Assembly (NCBI GenBank): GCA_963724015.1
Contig: CAVRTM010000004.1
Span: 124,001 to 188,000, forward strand
Source of the DNA: CAVRTM01 sp963724015
GTDB taxonomy: Bacteria > Actinomycetota > Actinomycetes > Actinomycetales > Dermatophilaceae
Direction: 5' to 3'
DNA length: 64,000 nt
The notes under the pieces were generated by a model, which saw nothing but the letters and a program-made list of their open reading frames with translations, searched no databases and had not been told where the DNA came from. Below are positions 17,128 to 26,716 of this stretch, in pieces. Each line of letters starts with the position of its first letter. Position 1 is the first letter of the stretch. A program made the position numbers and the translations under genes.

Positions 17128-18007
17128 GTGCCCAACCCCACTCCGGGGCGCCACCGCGCGCCCGGTGCACCCAGCCCTGTCTCCGCGCTGTCGTCCGCCG
17201 TCTCCCGTTCCGCCAAGCCGATCGGCAAGGTCTCGGCCGCGCTGGCCGTCTCCGGTGGCCTCGTCGCCTCGTTCAGCCTCCCGGCCTCCGCGTCGCCGCT
17301 GAGCAAGCAGGCCAAGCCCGCCGTCGCCCCCGCCGCTGCGGCGCCGGCACTCGACGCCGTGGCCGTCTCGACCGCCGCCTCCTCCCGTGCCGCCGTGGTC
17401 TCGCCGACCTTCGGTGAGATCGGGTTCACCGGCGTCGTCAAGCCCGAAGCCCAAGCCGAAGCCGAAGCCCGCTCCGGAGCCGGTCGTCCTGGCCGAGTCG
17501 GTCGCGGGCGTCGAGCGCGCCGTCGCCCAGCCGAGCCGCTCCACCCACCGCAGCAGCCTGGGCGGTACGAGCTCCTCCCCACGCCACCACGCCAGCAGCC
17601 ACCGAGCGAGCTCCGTGCCGGCGCCGCAGCGCAGGCACGTCGCCGCACCGGCTCCGCAGGCCCCGTCGGCTCCCGCGTCGTCCGGCGTGCTGGGGATCGC
17701 GGCGAGCCTGGCCGGTATCCCCTACGTCTACGGCGGCACCACGCCGTCCGGGTTCGACTGCTCTGGGTACACCCAGTGGGTCTTCGCGAAGGTCGGCAGG
17801 AGCCTGCCCCGCACCGCCGAGGCCCAGCGTGCGGCGGCCACCCCGGTGTCCAACCCGCAGCCGGGTGACCTGGTGTTCTTCGGCGCCCCGGCGTTCCACG
17901 TCGGCATCTACGCTGGCAACGGCATGATGTGGGACTCCCCGCGCACCGGGAAGTCGACCGGTCAGCACTCGATCTGGTCCTCCAACGTCAGCTACGGTCG
18001 CCCCTGA
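17128..18007 (+). CDS. NlpC/P60 peptidoglycan hydrolase under a c-di-AMP riboswitch, frame broken near 17443
   Basis: About 293 residues after correction. The start is GTG 17128. A secretion signal is plausible at about 30-60 (ALAVSGGLVASFSLPASASP). A low-complexity Ala/Pro linker follows, with a (KP)n run at the frame break: one extra C at about 17443 disrupts VVKPKPKPKPKPAPEPVV. The C-terminal NlpC/P60 domain has the catalytic Cys in PSGFDCSGYTQWVFAKVG and the His in GAPAFHVGIYAGNGMMWDSP. It would cut stem peptides in the wall. The riboswitch links its expression to c-di-AMP, hence turgor and wall homeostasis. A strong hairpin follows the stop. Confidence 0.88.
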
Positions 18008-18041
18008 CCGTCGCGACTCCGGCCTCCGGCCCGGACGTCTC

Positions 18042-18072
18042 CGAGCCCTCCTCGCCCGGCGAGGAGGGCTCG
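18042..18072 (+). terminator. Hairpin terminator after the NlpC/P60 gene
   Basis: CGAGCCCTCCTCGCC (18042-18056) and GGCGAGGAGGGCTCG (18058-18072) are perfect 15-base inverted arms, 35 bases after the stop codon. The innermost pairs must open to form the loop. No U-tract follows. Confidence 0.75.
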
Positions 18073-18102
18073 TGTCGTCCCGGTTGGGGTAAAACTGCAG
18101 CC

Positions 18103-18762
18103 ATGAGTACCGCACGCGTACAGCCCGCCGCTGCTCCCGAGGCCACGCTGGCCGTGGAGGTCTGGAGCGACCTGACCTGCCCCTGGTGCTACCTGGGCAA
18201 GCGACGGCTCGAACGCGCCGTCCACGCGTTCGAGCACCCGCACGCCGTGCACGTCCGGTACCGATCGTTCGAGCGCGACGCGGCGGCGGCCGCCGGCGAG
18301 GACGCTGCGGCCGAGGCGGCGGAGGCCAAGCGGGCTGCGGCGCTGGAAGGACTGGACCTGCCGGTCGACCACGCCGTACCGGCCCGCACCTTCGACGCAC
18401 ACCGGCTGATGCACCTGGGTGAGGCCGAGGGCGGCCCGGCGCTGCAGGCGGCGGTGGCCGAGCGCATGTTCGCCGCGCACTTCTGCGAGGGCAAGGCGCT
18501 GGACGACCCCCGCGTGCTGCAACGGGTCGGGCCGGAGGCCGGTCTGGACGAGCACCGGGTCGCCGCGGTCCTGGCCGGGGACGAGTACGCCTCCGCGGTC
18601 CGGGACGACGAGCGCGAGGCGGCCCGGCTGCAGCTGACGTCCCTGCCCTTCGTGCTGGCCGACCGGCGGATCGCCATCGCCGGGCCACAGCCGGTCGACG
18701 CCCTGCTGGGCCTGCTGCGCCAGGCGTGGGAGGCCCGCGAAGCCGGCGGATCCTCCGGCTGA
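18103..18762 (+). CDS. DsbA-family oxidoreductase (FrnE-like)
   Basis: A protein of 219 residues with a thioredoxin fold and a CxxC site in VWSDLTCPWCYLGKRRLERA, then an inserted helical domain and the cis-Pro region LTSLPFVLADRRIAIAGPQP. This is the FrnE/DsbA subfamily of cytoplasmic dithiol oxidoreductases, seen in polyketide clusters and in oxidative-stress protection. There is no signal peptide, so it is probably cytoplasmic. ATG 18103 starts it; an Ala-rich stretch near residues 65-85 is unusual but in frame. It stands alone, past the NlpC terminator. Confidence 0.9.
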   Translation: MSTARVQPAAAPEATLAVEVWSDLTCPWCYLGKRRLERAVHAFEHPHAVHVRYRSFERDAAAAAGEDAAAEAAEAKRAAALEGLDLPVDHAVPARTFDAHRLMHLGEAEGGPALQAAVAERMFAAHFCEGKALDDPRVLQRVGPEAGLDEHRVAAVLAGDEYASAVRDDEREAARLQLTSLPFVLADRRIAIAGPQPVDALLGLLRQAWEAREAGGSSG

Positions 18763-18881
18763 CGACCACCCCGCAAACCTGGGGGTTCTGCGAGCTGGTG
18801 GGGCGCGGACACGGGCGTCCCGTGGGGGCGCCGTACGAGCGCGGACCCGCGGCGCTCCGTCACCGCACCGGCGAACGAGGA

Positions 18882-19500
18882 TCAGGCGAACAGCCCGCGA
18901 CCCCAGTAGTCCTGCTCATCGCGCACCCCGCCGGGGCAGGCGAAGAGCCCGCTGCCGACGTGCTCGATGTACTCGTTCAGGGCATCGAGGCTGCCGAGCT
19001 TGTTCTGCAGGTCGACGAACACCTGCGGGTCGCGCATGAAGGCGAGAAAGAACAGGCCGGCGTCCAGCTCTCCGGAGGCCGGGTCGACCCCGTCGGTGAA
19101 GGAGTAGCCGCGGCGCAAGAGAGCCCGGCCGTCGTTGTTCTCCGGTGCGGCCAGCCGGATGTGGGCGTTCATCGGGATGACGGGGGTGCCGTCCGCGGCC
19201 CTGGCGGCGTAGTCCGGGACGTCGCCCTCCCTGGTCCCGGTCAGCGGCGCGCCCTCGACCTTGGACCGGCCGAAGACCTCCTGCTGGGCGCCGAGCGGGT
19301 CGCGGTCCCAGCCCTCGATCCGCACCCGGATTCGCCGCGCCACGAGGTAGCTGCCGCCGGCCATCCACCCCTGGTCGCCGCCCGACGGCACCCAGACGTG
19401 GTCGCGCATGCGGGCGGCGTCGTCGCCACGGACGTTGCGGGTGCCGTCCTTGAAGCCCATGAGGTTGCGCGGTGTGGACTGGGTGCTGGTCGTGGTCGCC
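18882..19500 (-). pseudogene. DyP-type peroxidase, C-terminal half only
   Basis: The readable part encodes about 205 residues of a dye-decolorising peroxidase. It contains PRNLMGFKDGTRNV with the catalytic Asp, GGSYLVARRIRVRIEGWDRD, the proximal haem His in IPMNAHIRLAAPENN, and the end GLFACPGGVRDEQDYWG. A full DyP/EfeB protein has another 150-200 residues upstream (ferredoxin-like domain 1). Here that part is absent, and the sequence before TSTQSTPRN belongs to an unrelated membrane ORF in another frame. The gene is therefore 5'-truncated by deletion, rearrangement or misassembly, and no plausible start was found. Confidence 0.8.
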
Positions 19501-19758
19501 GTCGCGGGGAATCGGGACGACGTACTCGGCAAGGAGGTAGGCGCCGGCCAGCAGCAGCCATCCGACGTCGGCGCCCCAGCCGTCTCTGGCCCACCATCCG
19601 ATCACCACAGCCGCGGCCCTGGTCGCCCAGAACGCCCACCCCTTGGGTCGCTTCGCCGTCCAGCGCGCGTCGGCGTCGATCCGCCGAGGCGTTCGCCAAC
19701 CGAGTGTTCCCACGTCGGGCACAGTAGCTGCCAGCGGGGTTGCCCCGTGCTCCTTCAC
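19500..19758 (-). CDS. Two-span membrane protein fragment joined to the DyP remnant
   Basis: From GTG 19758 the reverse strand reads about 86 plausible residues: an amphipathic start (TLGWRTPRRIDADARWTAKR), then hydrophobic spans GWAFWATRAAAVVIGWWA and VGWLLLAGAYLLAEYVVPIP. After EYVVPIPRDGDHD it meets the DyP-like sequence, which continues in a different frame. The original C-terminus was probably lost at this junction. I recognise no family. Confidence 0.4.
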
Positions 19759-19803
19759 GCCACTCCGCGCGGTTGCGGGGAATACCTGTAGCCGCCGCGC
19801 AGG

Positions 19804-20062
19804 TCACCCTCCTCGACGGGCAGATTCTTGCCACTCGCGCTCCAGGCGGCGGCGCCAGGCCGGCGGGTCGAGGAGCCTGGTGAGCTGACGATGGGCCACG
19901 GAGGCGAACCAGAAGCTGGCGCCATAGGTGACGAGGTGGAGCAAACGAGCGCACGAGCTCGCGGTGGACCTGGCTCGACAGAGTGGCAGTCACGGCCCAT
20001 CCGGCGGCGAGCACCAGAACCCATGCCAGCCCGGGGACAAGCCGCGCCGCCACGAGGCGCAT
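19804..20062 (-). CDS. Small membrane protein, frame broken near 19949
   Basis: About 85 residues when one extra T at about 19949 is removed. The start is ATG 20062. Span 1 is LVPGLAWVLVLAAGWAVTAT, then a short charged segment HRELVRSLLHLVTYG, span 2 GASFWFASVAHRQLTRLL, and a basic tail ending EREWQESARRGG. The second half shows clear coding character only in the shifted frame. It has the same strand and nearly adjoins the next membrane ORF. The family is unknown. Confidence 0.5.
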
Positions 20063-20258
20063 TCTTCCGGAAGGTCCCCGGCGGCGGGTCACGTCGCAGA
20101 CCCTGGTGGCCGGCGGCCTGGCAGAACGGCCTCCGCGGGTGGCGGGCAGTGCCTATCCTCGGAGCTCCCAGGATCGTGCCCGCGCAGCACGCCGGAGTGT
20201 GGAGCCGGTCCCGGACGGCGCCGGTTGCCGCATCAGCTCTGCTGAAGGAGTCCAACGG

Positions 20259-20867
20259 ATGACCCTCGAACGAGACCAGCCGCAGTCGGCGCCACAGGCG
20301 ACGCGACGGAACCCCTCCACGACGCTGCGTGGGTGCCAGCGGATCCTGATCCTGGGCAGGACCGGCTCGGGCAAGACCACCCTGGCCCGAGAGCTGGCCG
20401 CGGCGATCGACGTGCCCCACGTCGAGCTCGACGCGCTGTACTTCGGCCCCGGCTTCAGCACCGTGCCGCTGCCGGTGCTGCGCGAGCGGACGACCGCCGC
20501 AATCGCGGGAGAGCGCTGGGTCACCGACGGGAACAAGAGCGCGGTGCGTGACCTCGTCTGGCCCCGGGCGGACACCATCGTCTGGCTCGACTACCCGGTG
20601 GCCGTGTCCTTGTGGCGGCTGGGCAAGCGGGCACTCTGGCGCACCTCGGTGCTCACGACGGAGGCCTCACAGACGGGCGAGAAGGCCGGGCTTCCCAGGC
20701 AGCTGCTCTCGGGCGCGAAGGGCGTGCTCACAGCACTGCGGTCCCACCGGGGGCAACGACGCGCCTATCCGACAATGTTCGCCGAGCCGCAGAACCAGCA
20801 CCTCGCCGTCGTACGCCTGCGGTCACCGCGAGCCACCCGGCGCTGGCTGGCCCGCGTCGCCGGGTAG
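20259..20867 (+). CDS. Adenylate-kinase-like P-loop protein
   Basis: A protein of 202 residues with Walker A at about 32-40 (LILGRTGSGKTTLARELAAA), then HVELDALYFGPGFSTV, WVTDGNKSAVRDLVWPRAD and TIVWLDYPVAVSLWRLGKRA. This order matches the FlaR/'topology modulation' group of adenylate-kinase-like NTPases. The substrate is unknown; a small-molecule kinase role is usual. ATG 20259 follows GAAGGAG. It is monocistronic and convergent with the next gene. Confidence 0.8.
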   Translation: MTLERDQPQSAPQATRRNPSTTLRGCQRILILGRTGSGKTTLARELAAAIDVPHVELDALYFGPGFSTVPLPVLRERTTAAIAGERWVTDGNKSAVRDLVWPRADTIVWLDYPVAVSLWRLGKRALWRTSVLTTEASQTGEKAGLPRQLLSGAKGVLTALRSHRGQRRAYPTMFAEPQNQHLAVVRLRSPRATRRWLARVAG

Positions 20868-20914
20868 GGCCTCGCGTCCGCGCACAGCGTCCGTCGGCGC
20901 CGGGTGGCGCCGCC

Positions 20915-21118
20915 TCACGACGACGGCTGGGGCAGCTGGCACGTGATCTTGGGGTTGACGCCGGTGTAGTTCAGCGGCCCGGCGACCACGGTCGCGGCGA
21001 TGGTGCCGGCCTTGGCGCACGACTGTGCCGAACCCTTGAAGTAGCCGCGCTGGTAGGTGGCGAGCACCCCTATCGCGAGCCACACGATGAGGACCAGGCT
21101 GACGACGCTGCGGATCAT
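20915..21118 (-). CDS. Small secreted or membrane-anchored protein
   Basis: 67 residues: an N-terminal hydrophobic segment (SVVSLVLIVWLAIGVLATYQ), then RGYFKGSAQSCAKAGTIAAT and a tail with a second Cys (KITCQLPQPSS). GGGAGGG precedes ATG 21118 at good spacing. Short proteins of this layout recur in actinobacteria without known function; the two cysteines could form a disulfide outside the membrane. Confidence 0.68.
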   Translation of the reverse strand: MIRSVVSLVLIVWLAIGVLATYQRGYFKGSAQSCAKAGTIAATVVAGPLNYTGVNPKITCQLPQPSS

Positions 21119-21205
21119 GGTGGACCCTCCCGGTTGGCCTGCCTCCGGTGCTCCCGGTCGGGTTCCGTCCGGGGGCAGGCATCCTGTGTCCTTGCAGACT
21201 AGGTC

Positions 21206-22039
21206 TCAGCAGTGCTGCGCAGCACCGGTTGAGCCGATCGGCCAGACCTCGTTGTGGGGCCGCGACTGCCACAACGCCCAGTCCGCGCTGATCTCACCCG
21301 CCGTGCGCAGCAGCAGCGGCAGGTGCTCCTGGAGCAGCTGCTCGGTCGAGGTCTCGGCGGCGTGCACGGTCACGTTCATCGCGGCCCGCACGGCACCCGC
21401 GCCGTCACGGACCGGCACGGCGACCGACCGGACGCCGGGCGCCAGCTCCTCGTCGGCGAGCGCCCAGCCGCGGGCCCGCACCTGGGTCAGCTCCTCCCGC
21501 AGCTGGTCCTCGCTCCGCCCGATGTACCGCGGGAGCCCAGCGCGGCTGGGCACCGTCAGGGTGCTCGAGAGCTCGGCGGGCCGGAGGGCGGCAAGCAGGA
21601 CCTTGCCCTGCGAGGTCTGCACTGCCGGGAAGCGGGTGCCGATCTCGACCCGCAGCGCGATGAGCTTGGGCACGGACACCCTTGCGACATAGAGGATGTC
21701 CGAGCCGTCGAGCTGGGCCATGGACGAGGACTCGCCCGTGCGCTTCACCAGCGCCTCCAGGTGCGGGCGGGCGATGTCCCAGAGGCCCAGGGCGCCGACG
21801 TAGGCCATGCCCAGCGTGAGCACCTTGGGGGTCAGCTGGAAGCTGCCGTTGTCCGAACGGACGAAGCCGAGCTCCTCCAGGGTCAGCAGCAGGCGCCTGG
21901 CGGTCGGCCGGGCCAGATCCGCGGCGGTCGCGACCTCGCTGAGCGTCATCGAGCCGTGGTCGGCGTCGAAGCACGCCAGTACGTCGAGCCCGCGGGCCAG
22001 GGACTCGACGAAGTCCGGTCCCGAGCCACGTCCGGCCAT
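21206..22039 (-). CDS. IclR-family regulator of the catabolic cluster
   Basis: A protein of 277 residues. The N-terminal wHTH reads SLARGLDVLACFDADHGSMT and TAADLARPTARRLLLTLEEL. The C-terminal ligand domain includes VGALGLWDIARPHLEALVKR, RVEIGTRFPAVQTSQGKVLL and ALADEELAPGVRSVAVPVRD. These match the PcaR/PcaU/PobR branch that senses aromatic acids or their ring-cleavage products. It sits directly after the amidohydrolase on the same strand and next to the dioxygenase cluster, so it is the likely controller. A CGGACA-GT-TGTCCG dyad lies in the divergent promoter region. Confidence 0.92.
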   Translation of the reverse strand: MAGRGSGPDFVESLARGLDVLACFDADHGSMTLSEVATAADLARPTARRLLLTLEELGFVRSDNGSFQLTPKVLTLGMAYVGALGLWDIARPHLEALVKRTGESSSMAQLDGSDILYVARVSVPKLIALRVEIGTRFPAVQTSQGKVLLAALRPAELSSTLTVPSRAGLPRYIGRSEDQLREELTQVRARGWALADEELAPGVRSVAVPVRDGAGAVRAAMNVTVHAAETSTEQLLQEHLPLLLRTAGEISADWALWQSRPHNEVWPIGSTGAAQHC

Positions 22040-22078
22040 GTCGCTCCTCCTTGGTCGTCACTCCCGCGACCGGGCGTG

Positions 22079-23573
22079 TCAGCGTCCCGAGCCGGGTTCG
22101 CCGAACACGGAGCCGCGGGCGCCGCGGGTGCTGTCTGACTTGTAATCCGTGTACTGGTAAGGGTTGTCGAGCACCTCGTCGTCGGCGGGCAGCTCGGGGT
22201 TCATGCCCCTGGACCACTGCTCCTCGCCGAGGTCGGCCTTCAGGTGCTCGACGGTCGCCTCGACGGTCCGCCGTACGGCCGGCAGGTCCACGCCCACCAG
22301 CTGGTGCTCGTGCTTGACCACGCGGCCGTCGACGAGAACGGTGTGCACGTCGCCCCGCTGTGCCTGGAACGCCACGTGGCCGTAGGGGTTCAGGAGCGGG
22401 AACGACACCGGCGAGCGGTCGTTCTTGATCAGCACCACGTCGGCTCGCGCGCCCGGCTCGACCCGCCCCAGGTCGTCGCGGCCGAGCGCCCGCGCGCCGC
22501 CGCGGGTGGCCCAGTCGACGACCTGCTCGGCGCGCAGGTGCACGTGCGTCACGGTGTCGCCCTTGGCGTGGGCCTCGAGGTGCTCGCGCGAGCGGTCGGC
22601 GCCGAGGGTCGTGCGCATCGCGGAGAACAGGTCGCCGCTCCACCAGACGCTGGTGTCCATCGACAGCGACACCGGGATGTCGTACCGACGGACCTGCCAG
22701 GTGGGCGGGTAGCCCTGGCCCGCGCTCTGCTCGGACTCGGTGGAGACGGACACCGAGCCCGCCGGTGGCCGCGATCCGCTGGTAGGAGTCGGCGGTGAGC
22801 GTGGCCGCGTGGACGTAGACAGTCTCGGGTGTCATGAACCCGTTCTCGTGCATCAGCCGGATGCCGTCGTCGTTGGTCGCGCCCCAGACCCCGGCGTGGG
22901 TGGTCACGGGCAGCCCGAGATCGCGGGCGGCCTCGAAGGCCGCCCGCTCCGGGAAGCCGGGGTCACCGGTCACGTCGAAGGCCAGCTGGAAGCCGAGCAG
23001 GTCACCGGCGCCGGTGCGGCGGCGCTCGAGGAAGGCGTGGACCGCCTTGTCGGTCGCCCACTCCCAGGGGCCGGCCTGGATGTTGCCATAGGCCAGGACG
23101 AAGCGGCCGGGCACCTCCTGCAGCGCATCCACGGCCGCCTCGGCGTGGTCCACGGTCTGCAGCCCGTGTGACCAGTCCACGGTCGTGGTGACGCCCGCCT
23201 CGAGCGCGTCCCAGGCGGACAGCAGGTTGCCGGCATAGACGTCCTGCGGGCGGAACGCCTTACCGTGCTCGAGGTAGTACCAGACGAAGTACTGCGTCAG
23301 CGTCCAGTCGGCGCCGTACCCGCGCATGGCGGTCTGCCACATGTGCCGGTGGGTGTCGATCATGCCCGGCATCACGATGCCGCCGGAGGCGTCGACCTCC
23401 TGCGTCCCCTCGGGGACGTCGAGCGCTCGGCCGACCGCGGCGATGCGGTGGTCGGCGACCAGGACGTCGGCACCGGGAAGGACCGTGTGGTGGTCGTCCA
23501 TGGTGAGCACGGTGCCGCCACGCAGGACCACCGGCCGGCCGTTCGGGGGCGCCGGTGCATCGGGGTTGGACAT
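22079..23573 (-). CDS. Amidohydrolase / deaminase (ATZ-TRZ family), frame broken near 22757
   Basis: About 497 residues after correction. The first frame holds VLRGGTVLTMDDHHTVLPGA, the HxH metal motif in MPGMIDTHRHMWQTAMRGYG, and the His of LPVTTHAGVWGATNDDG. One extra base at about 22757 breaks the frame after RIAATGG. The rest reads SVSVSTESEQSAGQGYPPTW, then SMDTSVWWSGDLFSAMRTTL with a metal-site Asp, and PGARADVVLIKNDRSPVSFP. The ATZ/TRZ branch removes amino or halogen groups from N-rings and nucleosides. By context it may feed the dioxygenase pathway. Substrate is unproven. Confidence 0.85.
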
Positions 23574-23752
23574 CGCTGCCTCCGGGTTCCAGGGACGCGA
23601 CCATGCGTCCGTATGACGGTCAGTGACGAGTGAGCCTCACTCTGGAGTCCCTGCGCGAGGCGTGTCAAGGCCTTCGCTGCAGCGGGGCCACCTCCACGGA
23701 AGTCCTTGACAGCCCACCGAATTCACGCCGAGACTGGCGCGCAAGCCCAGTC

Positions 23753-23766
23753 CGGACAGTTGTCCG
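23753..23766. promoter_or_regulatory. Putative IclR operator between divergent catabolic genes
   Basis: CGGACA-GT-TGTCCG is a perfect 14-bp dyad. A half-site TTGTCCGG follows at 23779-23786. It lies 39 bases before the CoA-transferase start and about 180 bases from the divergent amidohydrolase start, suited to bidirectional control by the IclR protein. Confidence 0.5.
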
Positions 23767-23804
23767 TTTTGATGTCGGTTGTCCGGTGACGTTGAGGAGC
23801 CCCC

Positions 23805-25011
23805 GTGCCTGCGATGCCTGACCTGCCCTCCCGCAGCGGTCCGCTCGCCGGCCTGCTGGTCGCCGACTTCTCCCGGGTCCTGGCCGGGCCCTACGCGACC
23901 ATGCTGCTGGCCGACCTCGGGGCCGAGGTGGTCAAGGTCGAGGCGCCCGGCGGTGACGACACCCGCACCTGGCAGCCGCCGGTCCGCGACGGCATCTCGA
24001 CGTACTACCTGGGGGTGAACCGCAACAAGCGGTCGGTCGCGCTCGACCTCAAGGACCCGCGAGGACCTGGCCGCGGCGCAGGAGCTGGCCCGGCGCGCGG
24101 ACGTGCTGGTCGAGAACTTCAGGCCGGGAGGGCTGGCCCGGTTCGGGCTGGACTACGAGGCGGTGGCCGCCGGCAACCCCCGCCTGGTCTACGCCTCCAT
24201 CAGCGGCTTCGGCAGCGGCCCCAAGGGCCGGGTCCTGCCGGGGTACGACCTGATCGTGCAGGCGATGTCCGGGCTGATGAGCCTGACCGGCGACCCCGAG
24301 GGTGAGCCCTACCGCGCGGGGATCTCGGTCTTCGACGTCATGGCCGGGCTGCACGCGACGATCGGGGTGCTGGCGGCGTTGAACGCCCGGCACGAGAGCG
24401 GCCGCGGCCAGCACGTCGAGGTCAACCTGCTCTCCTCGGCGCTGTCCGGCCTGGTCAACCAGACCAGCGCGTACGTCGCCGGCGGCGTGGTGCCCTTCCG
24501 GATGGGCAACAGCCACCCGAGCCTGTTCCCCTACGAGCCGCTGCCGTGCGCGGACGGCGAGCTGATCATCACCGCCGGCAACAGCGGCCAGTTCCGCAAG
24601 CTCGTCGAGGCCCTCGGTGTCCCCGAGCTCGCCGACGACCCCCGGTTCGTCCGCAACGAGGACCGCACCGCCAACCGGGACCAGCTCCGGCCGCTGCTGG
24701 TCGAGCGGCTGCGCACCCGCACGAAGATGGAGTGGTTCCGCGACCTCACCGCCGCGGGGGTGGCGTGCGGGCCGATCAACACCGTCGACGGCGGCGTCGC
24801 GTTCGCGGAGGAGGTCGGCCTGGATCCCGTGGTGAACGTGGGGGAGGGAGCGGCCGCCGTACCGTCGGTGCGCAACCCGATCCGGTTCTCCGACACCCCA
24901 CCGGACTACCGGCTGCCGCCACCGTCGCTCGACGAGCACGGCGAGGAGATCCGCCGCTGGCTCGCCGGCCCGGCCGACCAGCCCATCACCGAAGAGGAGC
25001 GCCCAGCGTGA
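23805..25011 (+). CDS. CaiB/BaiF CoA-transferase, frame broken at 24060
   Basis: About 401 residues after correction. A family III CoA-transferase moves CoA between carboxylic acids. It opens GLLVADFSRVLAGPYATMLL, then LGAEVVKVEAPGGDDTRTWQ and NRNKRSVALDLKDP. One extra C at 24060 shifts the frame, and the rest continues EDLAAAQELARRADVLVENF, RPGGLARFGLDYEAVAAGNP and VLPGYDLIVQAMSGLMSLTG, the region holding the catalytic Asp. GTG 23805 follows TTGAGGAG. The stop overlaps the next start (GTGA). It probably activates a ring-cleavage product as its CoA ester for the lyase encoded next. Confidence 0.88.
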
Positions 25012-25825
25012 CCGACCTCCGGCGACGGCCTCGCCTTCCCCACCTCCCTCGGTACGTCGACCGCCGACGAGATCCGGCTGCTCGGCCAGGACCTCACCGC
25101 CGACCTGATGGGCAAGGTCGGCTTCGGCGAGCTCGCGTTCTGGCTGGTCGCGCTGCGGCGGCCCACCCCGTCGGAGACCCGCGTCTTCGAGGCGGTCCTG
25201 GTGGCGCTCGCCGACCACGGCTTCACCCCCACCGCGATCGCCGCCCGGCTGACGTACCTGTCCGCGCCCGACTCGCTGCAGGGCGCGCTCGCGGCCGGTC
25301 TGCTCGGGGGCGGCTCCCGCTTCCTGGGCGTCACCGAGGACTGCGGCGCCTACCTGCACGAGGTGCTGGAGCGGCACGACGGCGAGCTGCCCACCGACGA
25401 CGCCGGCTGGGACGCGCTGGCCCTCGACGCGGTGACCCGCACCCGCGAGGCGCGACGGCTCGTGCCCGGCCTCGGCCACCCCGTGCACAAGGTGCAGGAC
25501 CCTCGCACGCCGGTGCTGATCGGCATCGCCGAGGAGGAAGGCCTGCGCGGGCCGCACCTGCGGCTGTTCGAGGCGATCGGCCGCGTGCACGAGCAGGTGC
25601 TCGGGCGCCGCCTGCCGCTCAACGGCGCCGGCGTCTGCGGCGCCGCCCTGGCCGACCTCGGCCTTCCCGGTCGAGCTGCTGCGCGGCTTCGCGCTGCTCG
25701 CCCGCGCCGCCGGCCTGCTCGGCCAGATCGCCGAGGAGCGCCGCCGCCCGATCGGCATGGACGCCTACCTGACCGTGGACCGCAACGCCGTGTACGTCGA
25801 CCCGGCGGACGACCCGACGCACTGA
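25008..25825 (+). CDS. Citryl-CoA lyase-like protein (citrate synthase superfamily), frame broken at about 25017 and 25662
   Basis: About 271 residues after two single-base corrections. It resembles the short lyase-type members of the citrate synthase fold: MGKVGFGELAFWLVALRRPT, ALADHGFTPTAIAARLTYLS, RLVPGLGHPVHKVQDPRTPV with the CoA/substrate His, and RRLPLNGAGVCGAALADLG. One extra C lies within 15 bases of the GTG start, and a second at about 25662 before FPVELLRGFALLARAAGLLG. Such proteins cleave citryl-CoA or similar tricarboxylic CoA esters. Paired with a CoA-transferase, it would split an activated hydroxy-polycarboxylate into an acyl-CoA and a keto acid. Confidence 0.8.
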
Positions 25826-25850
25826 CCCACCCGCACCGAAGGAGCACGCC

Positions 25851-26716
25851 ATGGCCACCGTCGCCGCGGTCATCGCCTCGACGCACCACCCCTTCTACTA
25901 CCGCGCCAGCACCAGCACCGGCGCCGACCGACCGCCGTTCGCCGACGAGTGGGTCGCCAAGATCGAGGCGTTCCGCGAGACCCTCACCAGGGCCGAGCCC
26001 GACGTCCTGGTGATGGTCGGCAGCGACCACTTCCACCAGCTGTGGCTGGACAACATGCCGCAGTTCCTGGTCGGCAAGGCGCCGTTCTTCGACGCGAACT
26101 TCCACAACGAGGAGCGCGAGTTCGGCCTGCCCCGGATGACCCTGCGCGGGCAGGAGGACCTGGCCGCGCACATCCTGCGCAGCGGGCTGGACGCCGACTT
26201 CGACCTGGCCTTCAGCAACGAGCTGCGGATCGACCACAGCATCACCTGCCCGATCATCACCCTGCGGCCGCAGGCCGACCTGCCGATCGTGCCGATCTAC
26301 ACCAACATCTTCGCGCCGCCGCTGCCGCAGCCGAAGCGGTTCGTCCAGCTCGGCCGCGCCATCCGGCAGATGGTCGAGTCGTGGCCCGAGGACAAGCGGG
26401 TCGCCATCATCGGCACCGGCCACCTCTCCCTGGAGCTGGGCGGGCCGCGCCAGTTCGGGGAGCACGGACCCGACCCGGCAGTTCGACCGCAAGGCCGTCG
26501 AGTGGATCGCCAGCGGTGACCTCGAGGGCTGTCTCGCCGAGGTGACCCTGGACAGCCTCCACCGTCCCGGCAACGCCACGCACGGGTTCATGGACTTCAT
26601 GCTGATGATGGGGGTGGCGGGCGACGGCGCCAAGGCCGACCACGTCGACACGCCTCGACCTGTTCCACACCATGGAGGCCTACTTCACCTGGTACCCGGA
26701 CGGAGCGCCGGCATGA
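25851..26716 (+). CDS. LigB-type extradiol dioxygenase catalytic subunit, frame broken at about 26477 and 26653
   Basis: About 288 residues after correction. It is a class III (Fe2+) extradiol ring-cleavage dioxygenase of the protocatechuate 4,5-dioxygenase/gallate group. Metal ligands are seen in STHHPFYYR (His12/13) and LVMVGSDHFHQLWLDNMPQF (His60/62), and the Glu ligand in IGTGHLSLELGGPRQFGE. Two single extra bases split the C-terminus; the corrected parts read QFDRKAVEWIASGDLEGCL and LDLFHTMEAYFTWYPDGAPA. The stop overlaps the small subunit (ATGA), the usual LigB-LigA pairing, here in reverse order to ligAB. Confidence 0.9.
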
